Assembly: GCA_020796225.1 (NCBI GenBank)
Contig: CM036755.1
Span: 39,956,306-40,020,305, forward strand
Origin: Arion vulgaris
Taxonomy: Eukaryota; Mollusca; Gastropoda; Stylommatophora; Arionidae
DNA: 64,000 bases
Reading direction: 5' to 3'
The notes beneath the pieces were generated by a model that was not told the DNA's origin, did no database searches, and saw nothing but the letters and a program-made list of their open reading frames with translations. Position numbers and translations under genes: made by a program. This document shows positions 20,500 through 31,344 of the stretch, piece by piece (within the stretch, counting starts at the first letter, position 1; every line of letters begins with the position of its first letter).

Positions 20500-21210
20500 G
20501 GATGGCTGTGACCTGGACATCGCAAGAAATACTATATACCGATGGGTCGGTTCAACGTGGTGAGAAGTCCGGCTGGGGTTTCTTGGCTAATGCGCATGGT
20601 AGGGTTGTTGCAGAGCGAAGTGGGGCATACAGGACAACTACTTCTAGTATGAGGATGGAGGTTGAGGCCGTTACTGCTGTCCTCCATTGGATCTCTAGGA
20701 CTTCATTTACTGGGGCAGTTGTTGTGTCTGACTCTCAGTCGATGCTTCACAAGATCCAGAAGGGCAGGTTTCGGTATGAGTGGATGTCGTCTATAGAAGT
20801 TTCTAACCTCCAGCGGCTTACGTGGATATACTGTCCTGGGCGTGCGAGTGTTTACGGTAATGAGAGAGCGGACAGACTTGCATCAACAGCATCGATTGTT
20901 GGGGAGTTGAAGATGGATAAGGGGGATATTCTTGGTCTCTTCGCGACTGTCTGTTGGATGAGGACACTAAAATCGATGTTGAATTGTTCAAGCGATTTAG
21001 GCAGTTTGGAGTTACCCGTTGTTCAAGTCAAACTGGATGCGTGAGAAGCAAAGTGAGAGGTGTGTTTAATCAGCGAGCCACAGGAACCATCAGTATGCAT
21101 ACTCTTCGATATCTGTTAGGGAAGACTGAGCACGTATGGGTCTGCCCGGAGTGCAATGATGTCAGTTTAGTAACCAATAACCAATTTTTTTTAAACTAAA
21201 GGGCGACGGA
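20500..21210 (+). pseudogene. Family A retrotransposon RNase H domain and tail (best copy)
   Basis: The frame is open from about 20412 to 21044. It has ILYTDGSV (first catalytic Asp), SSMRMEVEAV (Glu), VVVSDSQSML (Asp) and VYGNERADRLAST (last Asp). The conserved His of the usual PGHAG is an Arg here (CPGRASVYGNE), so the domain is probably inactive. After a frameshift near 20990 the tail reads FNQRATGTISMHTLRYLLGK, VWVCPECNDVS. Reverse transcriptase and endonuclease are absent (5' truncation). An I-like clade is inferred from the C-terminal RNase H plus a Cys-containing tail. Confidence 0.8.
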
Positions 21211-21435
21211 GTAAAATAGTTCGCCTTGAATGTAAGACTTGGGCGTCATGGCGCTTGTGACACGCCGTGTTACACAGCTCTGCTTTGGATTGTCCGCAGC
21301 TAGTTATTTCTAATTTTGTTATGTTTCCTGACCAATACGCACCGATTCTTGGTGCATGGCACTAGTGACACCCTCGTCAATCGGAACCTCCATGTAACGG
21401 GCCCTGCTTTTAAAAAAAAATGTTTATTTCTGAAT
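21211..21435 (+). mobile_element. 3' untranslated end of the family A element
   Basis: It follows the CPECNDVS tail directly and ends in an A-rich run (taaaaaaaaatg at about 21410). No coding potential. The poly-A-like run is consistent with the 3' terminus of a non-LTR element. Confidence 0.45.
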
Positions 21436-22960
21436 CTCCAACTACAAATTGGAGGTTGCTCAAACAACAAGAAATGGACAAGTACAGCCTGGCAGAATGC
21501 AACATCTACAATAGACAGTTGCAGGCAACATTGATGTGATGACGGATTCTTATTTTCTTATGATGATAAACCAGCTACGATGTTTATCCATCAACCTCAT
21601 TTACAATTAAACTTGTATAGTTATATTTGTGAATAGCGCACTATGGCTTTACATCAATAACTTTCCACCACAGACTTAAAAATAATCCGTGTTAATCTAA
21701 TTAGCGCTGAACTCGAAACGAAAACGGGATTTCCCATGACCTTTATGGTCAGAATAATGCTTTAGGGTGACCCCGGGTCAGAGTTGACCCTAAGCGGATA
21801 TAACAGTTTTGGTTTCAGTTTCTCTGAAAGAGGTAACATTCCTGGAAAAGTATTACGACTACCAAAAGTGGGACATCGATAACGCTACTGTTGATTTTTT
21901 ATTATCCAATCGTTTATCTTATCCAAAATTACGTTATCGTTATTAACATTATGATTTCATTATTATTGTGTAACTATTTATTAAATGATAATTGCAATAT
22001 TGAAAAAAAGTGTTCAAATGCGAAATAAGCTGAAACAAAAGTATAGTCCTATTTCTGTGACGTTCTGAATGTCGTTATTGATAACGAATTATATGTGTTA
22101 CAGTCATTTTTCTGGTGAAGATAGCAGCTGTCAAAGTCTGAAACTAAACATCGACTCGTAAATAAGTATTTGATGCAAGGTCTAGATTACGATAGGTATG
22201 TGTCTAAATCAAGTGTCATCTTGTACGTATTTGTTGGATAATGGACGGCAATACAAAAGTTCTAACCTGGACTAAGTTACAATTTCACTATGACTTAATG
22301 ACTATGATGATATTATTGTTACATATATTGTTTTTGTTGAATGGAACCTGGAGAGCGTATGTAGTGACTTGTGACTTTGTAATCTTCATATATGTCATCC
22401 TTGACGAGAGGTCGACAATGTAATTAATCCTCATCGTACCTAGTGAGTTACACATTACAGTGATCAACATACTTACTACATTCCATTCTTCTTCGAACCC
22501 CAGGAATTATGAGTTTTCACTCTTTTTCCAGCTATAGTGCATTGGGGGAAGTACACGGCTTTCTTTCAAACCCAGAAACCTTCAACAACTCTTGGCGTGT
22601 AGTGATATACTTATTGTACATAGATAGTGGTGTTGACTTTATCAAGCTTGTGATTCAGACCCTTACCTGTGCAGACTTTACCAGTTTAAAATAAACCTCC
22701 CACTAGGTAGCTGTCCTGGTAGTTAGGTGCTCAAGCTGCTGGAAGTTAAAGACAGCAGTTGATAAGAGCCTCCGCTGACAGACTACCATATAAGCATTCA
22801 GACCTGAATACACAATGTCACTCAGTGGATGGGATGCTATAAAGTTGGGTTTGCAGATAGTAAAATGTTACCAGTAGCCCAACTGTACAAATTTGTGTCA
22901 TGGATAGTGCAGACAATGTCATGAAAGTAGTATGTTAAATAGAAGATTTTAAATAAAATA
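21436..22960. other. Intergenic, mostly unrecognised; one repeat at 21990-22130
   Basis: No credible exon. The stretch 21990-22130 (tcctatttctgtgacg, gaatgtcgttattgataacg) has a diverged second copy at 44040-44120. A short segment near 22880 (aaatgttaccagtagccc) recurs near 45405. The ORFs here are short and unsupported. Confidence 0.45.
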
Positions 22961-22964
22961 ATTT

Positions 22965-23370
22965 CTTTTTCGAACACTGTTTATCGACCACTTGTTAAAC
23001 CACTCTTTGTGATTTGTATGTGATCTGAGTCGTAAGTGTGGTTGTACGTTGTGCCAGTTATGGGTCTACAAGTAGGCCAGCACATCTGATTGCTGCAACT
23101 CTTTATTTACTAGTGTAGCTTTCCTAGGTCCAAGCCTTAGTGGCCTCTCACAACATGTCTTCTAGGTCACAGTGCCACTATTTTTTACTCCCTCTATGGG
23201 CCCCGGTAACACAAGGATGAGGCCAGCAGATACGATTTATGTGACCCTTTTTATTTACTAGGGTAGCTTCCATAGGCATCTACCTTAGTCTCCTCTTACG
23301 ACATGCCTTGTAGGTTGCAGTGTTACTATTCTTTGCTCCCCTTGTAGACCCGGCAACACACAGGTGGAAT
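22965..23370 (-). mobile_element. SINE family 4, one diverged copy plus a partial copy
   Basis: Landmarks gaccacttgttaaaccact, gtgatttgtatgtgatctga and tggcctctcacaacatgtct match the minus-strand copy at 12775-13029. From about 23240 the 5' half repeats (cttacgacatgccttgtagg), so two insertions or a partial duplication lie side by side. Confidence 0.7.
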
Positions 23371-23384
23371 AAGACATTTCAATC

Positions 23385-23560
23385 TGCATCCTTGAACAAA
23401 GTGAAGGAGATGGGAATGAAACTGGGAGTCGCCAGGCACAAGCCCTTAGGCACTAGACATAGAGCAGGCGGGATCAGCCATCTGGTGTGGGTGTTTGAGA
23501 TACTGTACAAATTGGTGTCATGCTGGACAATATACATGCACACTTTGTGCTTAGAAAGAA
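23385..23560 (+). mobile_element. 3' tail fragment of family A retrotransposon
   Basis: Translation gives SASLNKVKEMGMKLGVARHK, matching SLTRLxEMGxxxxxARxE of the other tails. Very short and truncated. Confidence 0.5.
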
Positions 23561-23592
23561 ATCAGAAGAATACTGACTTACCTGAAGATATA

Positions 23593-23850
23593 CAGGGTGT
23601 TCAAGATAATTGCAGCCCCATTGACAAATCGAAAGTTGCCAGATAATCTATCGCGTTGTGTTTATTTACTATTTAAACCGGTTCTGACTAGCTGTCCTAC
23701 GTCACATTTGTTCATCACCCCTTCCCGCACTACAATTACACACCATCACACAACCTTGACCTATACTACGTCATAACTGAACCTTCTCATTTCCATACAT
23801 ATATGCCAGATTAGCTCCATTCATAGGCTGCTTTTAAGTTGAACACCCTG
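23593..23850 (+). mobile_element. TA-flanked MITE (258 bp), copy 2
   Basis: Ends cagggtgttcaagata and ttgaacaccctg form a clean inverted repeat with TA on both sides. It has the same length as copy 1 and an almost identical body. Confidence 0.93.
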
Positions 23851-23869
23851 TAGAACCAATTTGTGCAAC

Positions 23870-24290
23870 TTTCAGACACCCATTGTAAAGGCAAGTCATG
23901 GACAATAAACAAACAGATCGAAAAATCTCTGAGAGCCAGAGAGATGTGGTTTTACAGAAGAATGATGAGAATCCCATGGACTGCTAAAATGACTAATGTG
24001 GAGGTGTTGAATGAGATCAAGACACAAGAGAAAGCTTGTCCTCAATATAAGAAAGATGCAGTCATCATTTTTGGGACACAGGATGAAAAAGGGAGGTTTA
24101 GCACACATTATAACAACCGGTAAAATCGAGGGGAGACAAGATAGAGAGAGAAAATTTTGGATAACCTGGCGTCATGGCACGGAAGAGTGTCAACATCTGA
24201 GATGATAGCAAACACCAGAGACGAGATTTGTGGAGATCCATTATCACCTACTACAGCCGGCAAGGCACCTGATGATGATGATTGTAAAGA
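23870..24290 (+). pseudogene. RTE-type retrotransposon 3' part
   Basis: Frames contain SWTINKQIEKSLRAREMWFY, RRMMRIPWTAKMTNVEVLNE, then LAHIITTGKIEGRQDRERKF and a DDD-rich end (gatgatgatgattg). The 28960-29560 copy follows the same order. Frameshifts separate the pieces. Confidence 0.75.
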
Positions 24291-24439
24291 TGCAGTAACT
24301 AAGGACATGATCCTCTCACCTTGACCGCTTGGACACATGCCTAGAGTGTAGTAAAGTTCAGCCTGATCCACAGTCCATCTTGTGGTGGGGATTGAGCATC
24401 ATTTTCACAGTGCACAGGGATCTCTGTAGTAAAGTGACA

Positions 24440-24790
24440 AAGCTGTTGCCTTATATTCCGAATCCAGACCATTACATTTGTTTTCCGGAAATCCCTAGGA
24501 ATGTAGCCAGAGCAATGAAGTTTTTGCTTTTATGCTTTATCCAATGGTAGAGCACTGCAAAGATTGACTGAGCCATATGGGTATACTCAGTGACTTTAAG
24601 TCAATCCTTTGCTGTAACACTTGTTTTTATATGAAGATGTATACGTTCAGTGACTTTAAGTCAATCCTTTGCTGTAACACTTGTTTTATATGAGTATACT
24701 CAGTGACTTTAAGTCAATCCTTTGCTGTAACACTTGTTTTATATGGGTATACTCAGTGACTTTAAGTCAATCCTTTGCCGTAACACTTTT
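24440..24790 (+). mobile_element. SINE family 1 with 3' tail amplified four-fold
   Basis: The head is degraded (gtagtaaagtgacaaagctg, ttccgaatccagacc), and the body has ggaaatccctaggaatgta as in 48585-48820. The tail unit tatactcagtgactttaagt, caatcctttgctgtaacact, tgttttatat is repeated about four times (24580-24790) instead of once. Confidence 0.7.
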
Positions 24791-24899
24791 TTCAGCTGTA
24801 TCATTGAGCAATACAGAGACCACCTCCTTTTCTACTGCTAGAACTGTCTAATTCTGGTTCCTGTCCAAGTTTGATGAAGGTAAGTGTCTGGATTGTTGC

Positions 24900-25190
24900 A
24901 TTTTGTATTAACTGCATCCACTGCCTTCATACATAACCAGTCTTGATCTTCTGTGTCATGAGAGTCTGTAGCCACTCCAGGGATTTTGTCACCGCCATGA
25001 CCTCTATAATCATGCTGCTGGTAGTTGTCGCATATGCTCCACTTGCCTCTTTGATGACCTTTCCTTTAGTTCTATTCGTAAAGCCCCATGCACTCCAACT
25101 GTGGCGATTCACAAAACCATCAGTGTAGACAACAGCATCGTCCTTTGATGTGTAGTCATTGATTAACGCTTCAACTTCTGTGTTTACTAT
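24900..25190 (-). pseudogene. RNase H fragment of a family A-type retrotransposon
   Basis: The minus strand reads SAWGFTNRTKGKVIKEASGA, then YATTTSSMIIEVMAVTKSLE. This is the SGWGF...TTSSMxxEVxAV segment that includes the catalytic Glu. The following Asp region (DSQDxxW) is weakly preserved and the rest is absent. Confidence 0.6.
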
Positions 25191-25329
25191 TGCAAGCAGA
25201 GATAGAGAAATAGAGGCAAGATGACAAAAAGCAAATGCAGTGACCTACCAGCTGGCACCATTACTAGAACGCCGAAAGATCAAGATGAAAGTGAAAAAGA
25301 CAGATGATAAAAAGTATTTACCTACCAAC

Positions 25330-26230
25330 ACTTTGTTACCAGTGCCAAACTTGGTCTCTGACAGCAACACATCACAGAAAGCTCACCATGTGTGAAATGA
25401 AATGCTTGAGGAAGGCAGTGGGAGTCACCAGGAAAGATAGACTATGAAATGAGGACATCAGAAGCAGAGTGGGCATAACTTTGTGCACCGATTACATTGA
25501 TAGACAACAAATGCAGTGGTTTAGATATTTAATGAGAATGGAATACAACCAACCACCAATAACAGCATACAATAGAAAGAGATCAGGTACTAGAGCCAAG
25601 AGAAGACCAAGATAATGATGGATATACAATATCAAGACCACACTAAATAAACCCAGATATAACACAACAAGGGTGACTCATCTGGCCCTGGAACGCAAAT
25701 TAAAACTCCCACCAGTACTCTTAATGATAAGAGTGGACAACCAATTCCATCATTCACCTGGGAAAAGACAATAAAGAATAGCAGTGAATCTTGACTTGGT
25801 TTGTTTACCTAGACCACAGATGAGTTTTTACACGCTGGTAAAGAAGTAGATAATAGAGGGACTGAGATGGTATGATAAGATTACGAATGAGAAACTCTGA
25901 GAAAAACTAAGCAGATACCAGAGTACAGAGAAGAAACACTTTCGATGGATAGGACACACATTGAGAAGACCGACCTGAAGCAATGCAAGACAGGCACTGT
26001 TTTGGAACCAGCAGGGAAAGAGGAGTAGGGAAAAGACTAAACAGACCTGGAGAAGAAAGCTGAAGACTGATATTAAAAGGATTTGTAAAACATGGAAAGA
26101 ATTGGAAGGGATGGCAAGAGGGAGGAAGAGCTGGAAGAAGTTTGTTGAAGACCTGTGCTCCGTTTGGAGTTGAAATGTGAAAAAGAAGGAGATAGGGGCA
26201 CCTATGGGCCTATCTGAAGCGCTGTGATGA
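25330..26230 (+). pseudogene. Two adjacent RTE-type C-terminal fragments
   Basis: First (25330-25730): MKCLRKAVGVTRKDRL, MQWFRYLMRMEYN, RAKRRPR. Second (25830-26230): FRWIGHTLRRP, KQTWRRKLKTDIKRICKTWK, ELEGMARGRKSWKKFVEDLC. The second ends like the RTE subgroup with WRRxLExDxxxxGxTWxxL. They come from different subfamilies, so these are two insertions. Confidence 0.7.
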
Positions 26231-26329
26231 TGATCTTCACTGATTAAACTCAGTAGTTGATCATATGAGACAGCAATACATGTTATGTTATGAAATCTAA
26301 GTCATAGCACATTGGACATTCCCATTCGT

Positions 26330-26640
26330 GCTCTGTCCTCTGCTGCAGCAGCCCTCCCAAAGTTCATTTTCTCACCGTACCCATGAGAAGTTGATTAGAA
26401 ATATCTTCTCACTCTACCATGAAGACGACACTGTCTGGCATGTCCAAACTTAACTCCTAATTCTTGCTCTCGTTCCAGTGTCTGAGGCTCGCCCATAACA
26501 CATAAATAAAAGCATACCGCATTTATGACATTGGCTCTGTCCATACTTCTGCCCACTTGAGTCGAGGCATTACTTGCAAGAAATTCAGGACGCTTGTTAC
26601 CCTCCACTCTAGCATGTCCAGGTGTGTTGTTCACATGTTA
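26330..26640 (-). pseudogene. RNase H end and tail of a retrotransposon
   Basis: Minus strand: NNTPGHARVEGNKRPEFLAS is a mutated PGHAGxxGNExAD motif, and REQELGVKFGHARQCRLHGR matches the family A tail. Interrupted and truncated. Confidence 0.6.
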
Positions 26641-26789
26641 AAGACATACTACAGAAAGTAATAATATATTACCAAGTTTCTCAACAATCATACACTTCCT
26701 TGTACACCAGCTGCAAAACACATGCAATTTCTTGAACATAGTATTGTCTATGAATAGCAATAAGCTAAAACTATCAGTGTCCCATTAGA

Positions 26790-27180
26790 GCAAGAAAGAG
26801 AATTTGCGGAGAAAATCTAAACGGAGGATACAACCCAGAAAGTATAAATACTCTAAACAGAAAAGCACAGTCTTCAGACTTAGAACGGGACACTGCAGTC
26901 TCAGAGCACACCTCCATAGAAAGTCTCAGGGACACGGCTGCCTACACCTGTGGAGCACCAAAGTAGTTCCCCGAGCACATCCTGCAAGACTGCCCCAGCC
27001 TTAGTAGTGTGAGAATGGAAATCTGGCCAACAGAAACAACCCTACAAAACAAACTATGGGGGACCAGTGAAGACCTCAAGCACTACCCTGTTTATGACAC
27101 ATACTGGAGTAGTCGCATAGCAGAAGTTGATCGCAGAAGAAGAAGAAGCTGGAAAAATCTTTGAGTGGAAACAGCGCAGT
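26790..27180 (+). pseudogene. Jockey-like 3' end fragment
   Basis: STVFRLRTGHCSLRAHLHR corresponds to VIIFRQRTGHCRLNKHLYR at 5.9-6.2 kb; HPARLPQP is from the HILQDCP region. An agaagaagaagaag tail follows at about 27135. It directly precedes sequence shared with the flanks of gene A and gene B exon 1. Confidence 0.6.
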
Positions 27181-27285
27181 AGGATGTTGTTAATGATGAA
27201 GATGATAATGACAATTAGTTAGACCCAAACTTTACAATTTCTTGAGCAGATACTGCTATTTTATTCTATCTTCTTCTTTTTCTAA
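27145..27285 (+). repeat. Extra copy of the 5' flank of gene A/B exon 1
   Basis: ctggaaaaatctttgagtgg, aaacagcgca, gatgataatgacaattag and tttcttgagcag...ttttattc match 27870-28210 and 48020-48150. Those are the sequences immediately upstream of exon 1 of genes A and B. This third copy stops before any exon. Confidence 0.7.
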
Positions 27286-27510
27286 TGCTCCAAATTGACC
27301 AATTGTCAACCACTCTGTGTAATTTGTATGTGATCTGAGCCTAAAAGCAATTGTACATTGTGCCAGTTATGCTCATACAAGTAGGCCGGCCAGCACATCC
27401 GATTTCCAATGCTTTTGATTTATGACGGTAGCATCCTAGAGCCTACATCAGTCGCCTCTTACGACATGCATTGTAGGTTGCATTGGTACTAATTTTTGCT
27501 TCCCTTGCAA
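27285..27510 (-). mobile_element. SINE family 4
   Basis: Landmarks aaattgaccaattgtcaacc, gtgatctgagcctaaaagc and gtcgcctcttacgacatgca in the minus-oriented order of 12775-13029. The 5' end merges into the 69-bp array. Confidence 0.75.
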
Positions 27511-27520
27511 GTGAAAACCT

Positions 27521-27866
27521 CAAGCGCTCCGCCCTGTTTATGACACATATCGGAGTAGTCGCATAGCAGAAGTTGATCGCAGAAGACCTCAAGCGCACCG
27601 CCCTGTTTATGACACGTATCGGAGTAGTCGCATAGCAGAAGTTGATCGTAGAAGACTTCAAGCGCACCGCCCTGTTTATGACACGTATCGGAGTAGTCGC
27701 ATAGCAGAAGTTGATCGCAGAAGACCTCAAAGCGAACCACTCTGCTTATGACACGTATCGGAGTAGTCGCATAGCAGAAGTTGATCGCAGAAGACCTCAA
27801 GCGCACCGCCCTGTTTATGACACGTATCGGGGTAGTCGCATAGCAGAAGTTGATTGCGGAAGAAGA
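27521..27866. repeat. 69-bp tandem repeat, 5 copies
   Basis: Unit: caagcgcaccgccctgttta, tgacacgtatcggagtagtc, gcatagcagaagttgatcgc, agaagacct. A single copy of most of the unit lies at 27090-27140, at the 3' end of the Jockey-like fragment. The array therefore amplifies that element's tail. The ORFs on the minus strand are repeat artefacts. Confidence 0.93.
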
Positions 27867-27904
27867 AGATGCAGGAAAAATCGTTGAGGGGGCGACAGCG
27901 CAAG

Positions 27905-28140
27905 CTGATGATGATGAGGATGATATTGATGATGAGGATGATGGTGCTGATGAGGATGATATTGATGATGATGCTGATGAGGATGATAATGATGGTGCTG
28001 AGGATGATGATGATGCTGATGATGGTGTTGATGATGATAATATTGATGATGAAGGTGCTGATGATGATAAAAGATGATGATGGTGCTAATGAGAGGATAT
28101 TGATGATGATGAAGGTGCTGAGATGAGGATGATTCATATG
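27905..28140. repeat. Imperfect GAT microsatellite
   Basis: gatgatgatgaggatgat-type triplets for about 230 bp. Open frames give poly-acidic or His/Ile-rich peptides, depending on frame and strand. No start context or homology supports coding. Confidence 0.9.
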
Positions 28141-28223
28141 ATAATGACAATTAGATTTGACAAAATTTACTATTTCTTTAGCAGATAATTTTATTATTCA
28201 TCTTATTACACCTGACAGAAACA

Positions 28224-28352
28224 ATGGATTTCTTAAGAGGCCTTAAACAGCACATACATTGGGACGACAAAGAGTTATGGTACGGAAGCTGAGTAGAACA
28301 AAAACTACATCGATCATCAACTTACATAAACACACAAGGAGCGATACATCAG
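28224..28352 (+). pseudogene. Gene A exon 1, decayed
   Basis: The sequence aligns to gene B exon 1 (48169-48315): the same cagaaacaatgga start context, FLxxxKQ near the N-terminus and a donor of the form cag/gtaaga. Gene A has small deletions (129 nt against 147) and reads MDFLRGLKQHIHWDDKELWY followed by GS and a stop (TGA at 28290-28292). As written it cannot encode the N-terminus. Gene A must then use another first exon, begin in exon 2 (for example the ATG at 29923), or be a pseudogene. The function of this exon family is unknown. Confidence 0.7.
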
Positions 28353-28574
28353 GTAAGACAACTCTAATGTAACCACACAGATCGTATCTAATATGGTATA
28401 ATAGATAATATGGATCATTCAACTTCAGTTGTAACCAATCAAGAACTGTTAGGGTGGCTAAGTCTGTCAGACAATCTATTATGAATGAATTAGCTTTAAA
28501 GCTGCAAAGAAGTCTCATACTGGTTCTAAAGCTGATGTTGTTTGAAGTATATATTAATAGTGTATTCATCATCA

Positions 28575-28790
28575 TCAAGTGGAATCTTTATATGATGTCT
28601 CCTTGCAGGCATCTGAAATCACTGTCTCTAGCAGTTACACTTCGTTGATGGTCATATTCATGGTTTCTTTAATATCTTGTAGCCATCTTCTTCTTGGTCG
28701 CCTCTGCCTGGGACCCTCCCCTAGTATTGTTCTTACAAACATCGTGGCTGATGTGACCAAAGTATGTAATTTCTGTAAAATTTGATCAGC
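28575..28790 (-). pseudogene. RTE-type C-terminal fragment
   Basis: Minus strand: GEGPRQRRPRRRWLQDIKET, MNMTINEVVTARDSDFR. It lies in gene A intron 1, back to back with the plus-strand fragment at 28960-29560. Confidence 0.65.
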
Positions 28791-28959
28791 AACTCTCTTT
28801 AAAATTCAGTCTTTCAGCACATCAGTGTCTCTTCGCAGATATCTAGACTTTTTAGCATTTAGTTGAAGGACTGGATTTCGTTCTGTGTTGTGAATGGTCC
28901 ATGGTTCACAATCATAGTAGCCATAGTTGTAATTCAGAAAAATGCATCACAGAGGGAGA

Positions 28960-29560
28960 GACATGAATTTAAATACCTCGGAGTCCTGATAACATCAAAT
29001 GCAGATCAGAAATAAAGAGCAGAATAGGACAGGCCAAAGCAGCGTTCCAGAAAATGAGAATCATTATATGCAACATGTCACTGTCAATTGAGGTCAGAAT
29101 GAGAGTTATCCAGTGCTACATAGAGCCAATACTGACATACGGATGCGAGTCATGGACAGTAAACAAACAGATAGAAAAATGTATGGAGACCACAGAGATG
29201 GGGTTTTACAGAAGAATGACTAGAATCCCATGGACTGCTAAAATGACGAATATAGAGGTGCTGAATGAGGCCAAGACACAGAGAAAGCTTATTATCAATA
29301 TAAGAAAGAGGCAATCATTATTTTCCTGACATGTAATGAGAAGGGTAGGCTTAGAACACATTGTGACAACCGGTAAATTCGAGGGAAGATGAGACAGAGG
29401 AGAACAGAGAGAGAAAAATTTTGGACAACCTGACTTCGTGGCATGGAAGAGCATCAACGTCTGAGATAGTAACAAACACCAGAGACAGAGATTTGTGGAA
29501 AGCCATGATCGCTTAGCACACAGCCAGCACTACACCTGATGACGATGATGACCTTAAATA
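28960..29560 (+). pseudogene. RTE-type reverse transcriptase 3' part
   Basis: Pieces in order: NLNTSE-like FKYLGVL region, AAFQKMRIIICN, YIEPILTYGCESWTVNKQIE, MGFYRRMTRIPWTAKMTNIE, then a terminal WKAMIA-like part with acctgatgacgatgatg. This is the post-palm region; the catalytic FADD motif is upstream and missing. In gene A intron 1. Confidence 0.75.
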
Positions 29561-29649
29561 GAGTTCTATACTTTAGGCTTCTAAACGTTTATGGTGCTTT
29601 GAATGTAAATATATTAATAGTTTAATAAATTCTTTCCTTCACATTTCAG

Positions 29650-30888
29650 AAAGCTGGTGCCAGTTATAATGGAAGTGGTCAGGCTCAAACTCAGTCTCCG
29701 GTGGATAGGCAACAGCATGAAAAGCTCAACAGTAATCCTAGCTGGAACTTTCAACATCCGCACAAGCAGCTAGCGGAGAAAGAAGAACAGCATGGGCAGC
29801 AGTTACAGCTTAAACATGATAAAACGATTGAAGAACTTAGATCCAGATTTGAAAATCTCAGCAAACATGTTGGCAATATTGCTGATTTGAATACAAGATC
29901 TGTCAAGTTGCACTTCATGCAAGAACTTGAGCTATTGAAACAAGAACTGGGGAGGGTGATTAAGGATAAGAAAGTTAACAAAAGTTCTAGTCACCTGCAG
30001 TCAGAAAGGTCAACACAAAATGCACTACAGAAGTTGCAGTTGACTAATGTTAAAAAAAAGGCACAGTTGACTAATGCCCGGCAGACACAGTTGACTAATG
30101 CTCAACAGACACAGTTTTCTAATGCCCAGCAGACACAGTTGTCTAATGTCCAGCAGACACAGTTGTCTAATGCCCAGCAGACACAGTTGACTAATGCCCA
30201 GCAAACACAGTTGACTAATGCCCAGCAGACACAGTTGTCTAATGCCCAGCAGACACAGTTGACTAATGCCCAGCAGACACAGTTGATTAATGCCCAGCAG
30301 ACACAGTTCAATGCCCAGCAGACACAGTTGTCTAATGCCCAGCAGACACAGTTGTCTAATGCCCAGCAGACACAGTTGACTAATGTTCAACAAAAGACAG
30401 TTTGTTCCAAGGTACCTGCTAACGATAAATCAAATAATAACAAAAGTGTCCCAGTTAAAAATAACATCAAAGACACACAAGATAATAAGCCCTCCAAAAG
30501 TTATCTGCCACTTTTTCCCACTTTACAGCAACAAAACCATAATCCAGTAGAATCAAATTTTAAAATACAAACTGTTGATAAGCAAGATGGGCTTATGGAA
30601 GAATGGGAACTTACTTTTGAGCATACACCATCTGTAATAAAAACATCTGAAAGTGACACAGTTACTCCGTATATAAATTGGGGCAAGACAAGAGATGAAA
30701 TTCATGTGGATGCTGGCAAACGTAAGCCAAGAACTAGAAAACGCAAATCCAAGACTGGAAGTACTTCTGTATCTACTGCATCATCAGGGATTACTTTGAA
30801 TGAGGGATCTGTCAAAGATGATGGTCTTCATGCTGAGATCATTACGAAGCAGATGGAACTCCCAGCATCATACATCACAACATGCTCT
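29650..30888 (+). CDS. Gene A exon 2: coiled coil and octapeptide repeats
   Basis: The acceptor cacatttcag precedes the exon and the donor gtaagt follows; both borders are phase 0, and the 413 codons are uninterrupted. Residues 1-120 are charged and Leu-rich with heptad spacing (KEEQHGQQLQLKHDKTIEEL, LHFMQELELLKQEL), suggesting a coiled coil. Residues about 135-248 are about 13 repeats of QTQLxNAQ (x is T, S or I), encoded by 24-bp units. The remainder is polar, with a TFEHTP motif and a basic KRKPRTRKRK run (possible nuclear signal, inference). Gene B exon 2 is paralogous over the coiled coil, the repeats and the NHNPxESNF / TFEYTP segment. The family is not one I recognise. Confidence 0.85.
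30054..30392 (+). repeat. 24-bp coding repeat (QTQLxNAQ)
   Basis: Units cagacacagttgwctaatgc plus ccag; one unit (30303-30320) has lost 6 bp yet keeps frame. The matching gene B array (55673-55975) is interspersed with HAPLFNAQ units, so the two arrays have evolved separately. Confidence 0.95.
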
Positions 30889-31085
30889 GTAAGTTATTTA
30901 ACAGGAAAGACTGCTATAAAACATTTTCTGTTTTTTATCCCTTTTGTTCACAAATGGGAGATATCGTTGCAACTTACCAGTATCATTTTTACTATTTGTT
31001 CGATTCATCATTCTTAATTTAATATAGTGCTGAAATTGTTGCAACTTACTAGTAACATTTTAAATATTTGTTCGATTCATCATTC

Positions 31086-31344
31086 TTAACTCTTTCCACG
31101 CTTTAAGTCGACATGCGCCTATAGAGTTGCTTCCTTATAAGAAGTCTTTCTAGTTTTACTTACTATTTTATTATACTATTTTTAACCTTGTTATTTATTG
31201 TTGTCTAGTTTTCTTCAATTTAGTATATAATAATATATATATGTTTATTTATTGACGAGAGTTGGATCGTAATTTTAACATTTTTTTACTTCCTTGAATT
31301 AACTGCTTAATAATTGAGGAAATAAATGGGCTGGAAAGAGTTAA
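31086..31344. mobile_element. TTAA-flanked MITE, family TTAA-1, copy 1
   Basis: Ends TTAACTCTTTCCACGC and, reversed, TTAACTCTTTCCAGCCC. The TTAA on each side is the likely target site, as for piggyBac-type elements. The body contains taagaagtctttctag and tgtttatttattgacgag, also found at 58134-58451. Confidence 0.88.

Noticed and set aside
27815..28150. His/Ile-rich or acidic ORFs over the GAT repeat
   Set aside because: Microsatellite translation only.
30025..30393. Minus-strand ORF of CLLGIxQL repeats
   Set aside because: It is antisense to the gene A octapeptide repeat, which has clear exon borders and a paralogue on the plus strand.
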